A DNA stretch of 64,000 bases from Solirubrobacter soli DSM 22325 (GTDB taxonomy: Bacteria > Actinomycetota > Thermoleophilia > Solirubrobacterales > Solirubrobacteraceae), in contig NZ_AUIK01000021.1 of the NCBI RefSeq assembly GCF_000423665.1, positions 62,001 to 126,000 on the forward strand. Direction: 5' to 3'. The translations under genes and the position numbers were made by a program. Shown here in pieces: positions 58,950 through 64,000 of the stretch. Position 1 is the stretch's first letter. Every line of letters starts with the position of its first letter. The notes below the pieces were generated by a model that was not told the DNA's origin, made no database searches, and worked only from the letters and a program-made list of their open reading frames with translations.

Positions 58950-61900
58950 CTACGGCGTGGTGGTGGACAGCGTGAACGTCACCGCGGCGCTGTAGGCGCC
59001 CGTGCGCAGCGGGTCGTTCGCGTCGATCGACTGCTTGAAGGCGATCGCGAACGCGTCGGCGGTCACCGGGCCGGTCCACGCCGTCTTCTCGGGCGTGATG
59101 ACCACCGGCTTCGCGAGCTTGAACGCGCCGTTGGCCAGCGTGGCCGCCGAGGCGGTCAGCGCGGCGTCGCCCGCGGTCGAGGTGACGTTGGCCGTCGTCG
59201 ACGCGGTGTACTCCTTCGCGACGCCCGGCGTGAAGGCGCCGAACGAGGCCGGCCCGCCGAGCGTCAGCGCCAGCGTCGCCGGGACCTGACCGCCGACGGG
59301 CGCATCCGCCGAGACGTGCGTCGTCTGGATGTGCACGACCTTCTCGGTGGAGACCGGAGCGAGCGAGTCCTCGCCCGTGTACTCGCGCATGGAGTCGTTG
59401 GTCACGCGCACCGTCACGTCGCCGTTGGCGAGCGCGGTGAGCTTGCGGGTCGCCGGGTCCAGGATCGCCGCCTTGCCGGCGGCCTTGGCGGCCGCGATGT
59501 CAGTACCGATCGCGAGGTTGCCGGAGCCGCCGAAGTGCACCGACATCGGGTAGCGCAGCGGCACGACGCGCGTGCCGTTCTGCACGCCCGACGGCTGCAC
59601 GATGGTGCCGTTGATCTCGGCGGAGTCGCCCTTCTCCAGGACGGCGGGTGCGTCGAGCGCGATCGACTGCGCGAACGCGCGGACGTCGGCCGTCAGCCAC
59701 TGCTGTCCGGCGGACGCGTCCTTGTCGACGTGCCAGTCCAGCCAGCCGGTGAAGCCGCCGCGGTCCGGCGTGCCGTAGGGCGCCTTGCCGGACGACGGGA
59801 GCACCGTGTACGGGACGCCCTCGATGCGCTCGACGCTGGCGATCTGGGCGTGCGAGCCGACCATCGAGACGCCCTTGTCGGACGCGTCGCGGAAGTCGGA
59901 CAGCATCTTCTCGACCAGCGCGACCTCGGTGCGGTCGCCGAGTTGCGAGGCGTCCGCGATGTCAGGATCGTCCACCGGGTGGTGGGCGAAGACCATCACG
60001 TTCTTCACCGCGGGGTCGGTCTCGGCCTGCTCGAGCGCGGATGCGAACATCGGCATCTGCGCCCAGAACGTGCCGCGCAGCGTGCCGTAGGACGAGGCCA
60101 GCAGGATGAAGCGCGTGCCGTTGTGGTCGAACGTGCCGTAGGGCTGGCCGAACTCGGCCTGGAACGGCGCCAGGTCGCCCTGGCCGTTGGAGCGGTAGGA
60201 CTCGTGGTTGCCCGGCACGTAGTAGCACGGCGTCTTGTCGGCGGTCGGCGCCGGCGTGTCGTCACGACCGATCGTCGAGGTCAGCGGGATCAGCCGGCAG
60301 CCGCCGGCCTCGAGCGTCTGGCGGGCGAGCGTCAGGTCGGCGGCGGCGCCGAGGTCCGTGATGTCGCCGTTGAGCACGATCAGGTCCGGGTTGGTCTTGC
60401 GGATGCGCTGCAGGGCGGCCACGCCGACCTTGGCCAGCGTCGGGTCCGCGGCGGTGAACTGGACGTCAGAGAGCGTGCCGAAGCTCCAGTCGTCCTTGCC
60501 GTTGGTCGAGCCGTCGGGCGAGAAGAGCGCGTCGGCCTTCAGCGGCTTGACCGGCGGGTTGTCGACGGTCGCCGAGTAGTCCGCGTCGATCGACTTGTAC
60601 GTGACGACGCCGTCCTTCTGGAGCGCCGCGTTGGTCTCGATCACCTGCGAGGAGGTGATCGTGACCGGGAACTTCGTGTCCGCCGGCGGCGTGAACACGT
60701 AGTCACCGTCGCCGACCTTGATCGGCGTGCCGAGCGGCCCGCGCGAGACGCCGGCGGCGTCGACGTAGGAGATGTAGGAGAACTGCAGCGCCTGCGTCGA
60801 GTTCAGCTTCAGGTGGATGCGCAGCGGCGCGCCCGGGACCGGGATCCGGAACGCGGTGGTCTTGGCGCTGATGCCACTGTTGCGCTCGGCCTTGTAGGTC
60901 AGGCGCAGGTTGCCGCCGGCGTCCGTGTCGAGCTTCTGGTTCGCCGCGGACGTGCCGTTGACGTTCCAGCGCGAGACCTCGTCGGCGTGGTTGAAGGAGT
61001 AGACGTTCTGCTGGACGACCCCGATCGTGATCGGGAGCAGCTCCGTCTCGCCCGCGACCTTGATCGAGAGCGTCGTGCCGCCGGCCTTCAGCGGCGTGAC
61101 CTTCAGCGAGCCCGCCGCGGACTCCTCGACCTTGATCAGCTCGTGGTCGTAGTCGAGGGTCATGTCCTGGAGTTCGATCGGGGCGGTGTAGCCCTCGTCG
61201 TCGCGGCCGACGACCTTCAATGTCTGGCTGCCGGTGACGTCGGCGAAGGACATGCGCGTGGTCGAGAGCTCGAGCGTGCGCAACGCGTGCAGGGTGCGCA
61301 CCTTGACGTTCTTGGAGACGTCGCCGATCTGCGCGGCCACGGTGCCACCGTCGGAGACGGTGCGGGTCCAGGTCGCGCCGTCGACGCGCACCTGGTTGGA
61401 GTCGATGCCGACGCCGGTCAGCGTGCGGTGCAGACCGGGGAAGATGCGCGGCTCCTCAGGCGAGACCACGATGTCCTCGGTCTTGCCCGACCCCGCCGCG
61501 ACGAAGAGGCCGATGCCAGTCGGATCGGCGCGCTCCTGCCCGTCGGAGGGCGTGTTGCGCAGGGTCGCGGCAGTTGCGCCGAGCGGGCGGGCCACGAGCG
61601 TGGTGGAGCCACCGCCGTCGAGGTTCAGGCCGGTGTCGGCGCCGAGGTCCTTGAGCATCTGCGCGGTCTGCGTGAGCGTCGTGCCGAGCGCGACCTGCTG
61701 CTGGCGGCCGTCGGTGATCAGCAGGAACATCGTCTTGCCGCCGTCCTTGAAGCCGATGGCGGTGCGCGGCGCGACGGACGTGTCGCCCTGCGGGACGATG
61801 TCGCCGTTCTGGATCAGCGGCTTGTTGGTGCCGATCGCCCACTGCATCTGGCGTGCGGCCTCGTCCTTCAGGCCGTACGTCAGCGTGACCGGGTCGCCGG

Positions 61901-62642
61901 GCTTGAGCGCCTTGATGGCATCGGCACCGGCGTCACGGCCGACGAGGTAGAACGCGCCGTCCGGGATCGCGCCCGTTCCCGCCGCGTTGTTGACCTGGAC
62001 GACCTTGCCGTCCTGGACCAGGACCTCGGCGACATTGGCGACGCCGGCGAAGCTGCGCCCGCGGATCTGGCTGCCCCACGCCGAGGTGTAGGCGACGATG
62101 CTGCCTGCCGGGACGCCGCCCGAGCTGGCCGCGTTGAGCGTGACGACCGGCTTCTCGGTGCTGTTGAGGTTCGCGGTGGCCTGCAGCGTGAGGTCGACCA
62201 GGCGGCCGAGGCCGTCCTTCGTGACACCGACGTGCGCCCAGCCGGAGAAGTCGGCGCTCTTGATCAGCTCGCCTGCCTTGACCTCGCCGCCGAGCGAGGC
62301 CTGGGTGCTGTCGATGTCGAAGAAGTCGCCGTTCACGCCGGCAGCCGCGCCGACGCGGTTGGCCATCGTCGTCAAGGCCTCGCCTTGCGCGACCTTCGGC
62401 GCGGTCAGCAGGTCCGACTTCACCGCCGAGTTGGACAGGTCGACGGTCAGGACCTGCTCGTCGTACCAGCCCGACGAGTCGAGGAACTTGTGATGCTGCA
62501 GCGTGATGCCGGGACCGACCGGCTCCGACGTGTCGATCAGGCTCAGCCGATCCGCCGCGTGTGCGAAGGACGGCGTGGCGGCGACGATCGCAGCCGCCGC
62601 TATGACCGCACGCACGAGGGTGCGCGGGCGTGGTTCGAGCAT
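58950..62642 (-). CDS. Secreted phosphodiester glycosidase - metallophosphatase fusion, 1230 aa
   Basis: ATG 62642 with AGGAG six bases upstream; signal peptide 1-29. NAGPA-type phosphodiester glycosidase domain about 65-385 (VNGDFFDIDSTQASLGGEVK, TAIGFKDGGKTMFLLITDGR, LNLDGGGSTTLVARPLG). Beta domains about 390-720. Calcineurin-like metallophosphatase about 725-1000 with the metal motifs TLSDVQF, LIVLNGDITDLG, YVPGNHESY, VFAHHPVDDPD and GSHAQ. The C-terminal 120 residues are the module shared with the two ThuA proteins, ending VTFTLSTTTP. Likely removes sugar-phosphodiester and phosphate groups from extracellular polymers such as teichoic-acid-like glycans (inference). Confidence 0.85.
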   Translation of the reverse strand: MLEPRPRTLVRAVIAAAAIVAATPSFAHAADRLSLIDTSEPVGPGITLQHHKFLDSSGWYDEQVLTVDLSNSAVKSDLLTAPKVAQGEALTTMANRVGAAAGVNGDFFDIDSTQASLGGEVKAGELIKSADFSGWAHVGVTKDGLGRLVDLTLQATANLNSTEKPVVTLNAASSGGVPAGSIVAYTSAWGSQIRGRSFAGVANVAEVLVQDGKVVQVNNAAGTGAIPDGAFYLVGRDAGADAIKALKPGDPVTLTYGLKDEAARQMQWAIGTNKPLIQNGDIVPQGDTSVAPRTAIGFKDGGKTMFLLITDGRQQQVALGTTLTQTAQMLKDLGADTGLNLDGGGSTTLVARPLGATAATLRNTPSDGQERADPTGIGLFVAAGSGKTEDIVVSPEEPRIFPGLHRTLTGVGIDSNQVRVDGATWTRTVSDGGTVAAQIGDVSKNVKVRTLHALRTLELSTTRMSFADVTGSQTLKVVGRDDEGYTAPIELQDMTLDYDHELIKVEESAAGSLKVTPLKAGGTTLSIKVAGETELLPITIGVVQQNVYSFNHADEVSRWNVNGTSAANQKLDTDAGGNLRLTYKAERNSGISAKTTAFRIPVPGAPLRIHLKLNSTQALQFSYISYVDAAGVSRGPLGTPIKVGDGDYVFTPPADTKFPVTITSSQVIETNAALQKDGVVTYKSIDADYSATVDNPPVKPLKADALFSPDGSTNGKDDWSFGTLSDVQFTAADPTLAKVGVAALQRIRKTNPDLIVLNGDITDLGAAADLTLARQTLEAGGCRLIPLTSTIGRDDTPAPTADKTPCYYVPGNHESYRSNGQGDLAPFQAEFGQPYGTFDHNGTRFILLASSYGTLRGTFWAQMPMFASALEQAETDPAVKNVMVFAHHPVDDPDIADASQLGDRTEVALVEKMLSDFRDASDKGVSMVGSHAQIASVERIEGVPYTVLPSSGKAPYGTPDRGGFTGWLDWHVDKDASAGQQWLTADVRAFAQSIALDAPAVLEKGDSAEINGTIVQPSGVQNGTRVVPLRYPMSVHFGGSGNLAIGTDIAAAKAAGKAAILDPATRKLTALANGDVTVRVTNDSMREYTGEDSLAPVSTEKVVHIQTTHVSADAPVGGQVPATLALTLGGPASFGAFTPGVAKEYTASTTANVTSTAGDAALTASAATLANGAFKLAKPVVITPEKTAWTGPVTADAFAIAFKQSIDANDPLRTGAYSAAVTFTLSTTTP

Positions 62643-62728
62643 CCGGGCTCCTATTGAGAGAGGTACTGCGGGGAGACCGGCGATCTAAATGACGGCGCGC
62701 CCGGTTTACGTGACGGTGCTGTGAACTG

Positions 62729-64000
<1,272 letters not shown>

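Noticed and set aside
58926..62657. 1243-codon open frame on the plus strand antisense to the glycosidase-phosphatase gene
   Set aside because: Arg/Val/Asp-rich low-complexity translation with no domain, mirroring the third-position GC of the real gene.

Overview
This window is very GC-rich DNA (roughly 70 percent by eye) with dense bacterial coding. Many starts are GTG or TTG, junctions often overlap by 4 bp (ATGA or GTGA), and several genes look leaderless behind TANNNT-type -10 boxes. Together with large secreted PKD, ThuA, RTX and MopE-type proteins, an SCO4226-type small protein, LuxR/AAA regulators and many HisKA_3 kinases, this points to an actinobacterium. A soil lineage such as Solirubrobacterales (Thermoleophilia) is my best guess, by inference only. 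I saw no rRNA or tRNA gene, prophage, CRISPR array or intact insertion sequence.

Layout. 1-4.1 kb: end of a secreted PKD protein cut by the window edge, a small hypothetical gene, and a divergent XRE-cupin regulator / GNAT acetyltransferase pair sharing a 10 bp promoter core. 4.1-12.1 kb: two giant secreted proteins (cupredoxin-PKD-ThuA and ThuA-sugar dehydrogenase-PKD) ending in the same C-terminal module, which reappears at 59 kb. 12.5-18.9 kb: a methyltransferase facing a four-gene operon (FMN glutamate-synthase-like protein, pyruvate oxidase, PAS-GAF histidine kinase, beta-keto acid cleavage enzyme). 19-21.3 kb: FtsX permease / ABC ATPase / TetR efflux-type operon. 21.6-27.4 kb: minus-strand array of small enzymes (SnoaL, LLM oxidoreductase, kinase-like phosphotransferase, nitronate monooxygenase, methyltransferase, glycosyltransferase). 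27.5-29.4 kb: a SIMPL-domain secreted protein, a 162 bp MITE-like element and an FTR1 iron permease. 29.4-32.1 kb: two RTX/MopE secreted proteins. 32.2-35.1 kb: a LuxR-AAA regulator.

35.3-41.1 kb is a compact plus-strand catabolic operon: APC permease, FGGY kinase, glycerol-1-phosphate dehydrogenase-like enzyme, phosphate-binding TIM barrel and GntR/UTRA repressor. It suggests uptake, phosphorylation, oxidation and further conversion of an unidentified polyol or ketose-like compound. 41-46 kb: a lipoprotein, a shortened homocysteine-methyltransferase-like protein, a triplicated RTX protein coupled to a lipoprotein, and a DUF4242 protein. 46-51 kb: signalling block with a STAS anti-anti-sigma factor, a 1233-residue PAS/HK/REC/PP2C/RsbW hybrid and a GGDEF protein. 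51-58.9 kb: an S53 peptidase, a histidine kinase, a serine hydrolase, an ECF sigma factor fused to a zinc finger, a membrane segment and 15-residue repeats, and a small RTX protein. 59-64 kb: a phosphodiester-glycosidase/metallophosphatase fusion and the propeller end of a membrane protein cut by the right edge.

The most notable signals are the fused sigma/anti-sigma-like protein, a bipartite motif (TCAGGGT-N8-GATTGTC) at the -35 of three promoters of which two drive RTX genes, the MITE-like element with CTAG duplication, and the C-terminal module shared by three unrelated giant exoproteins.
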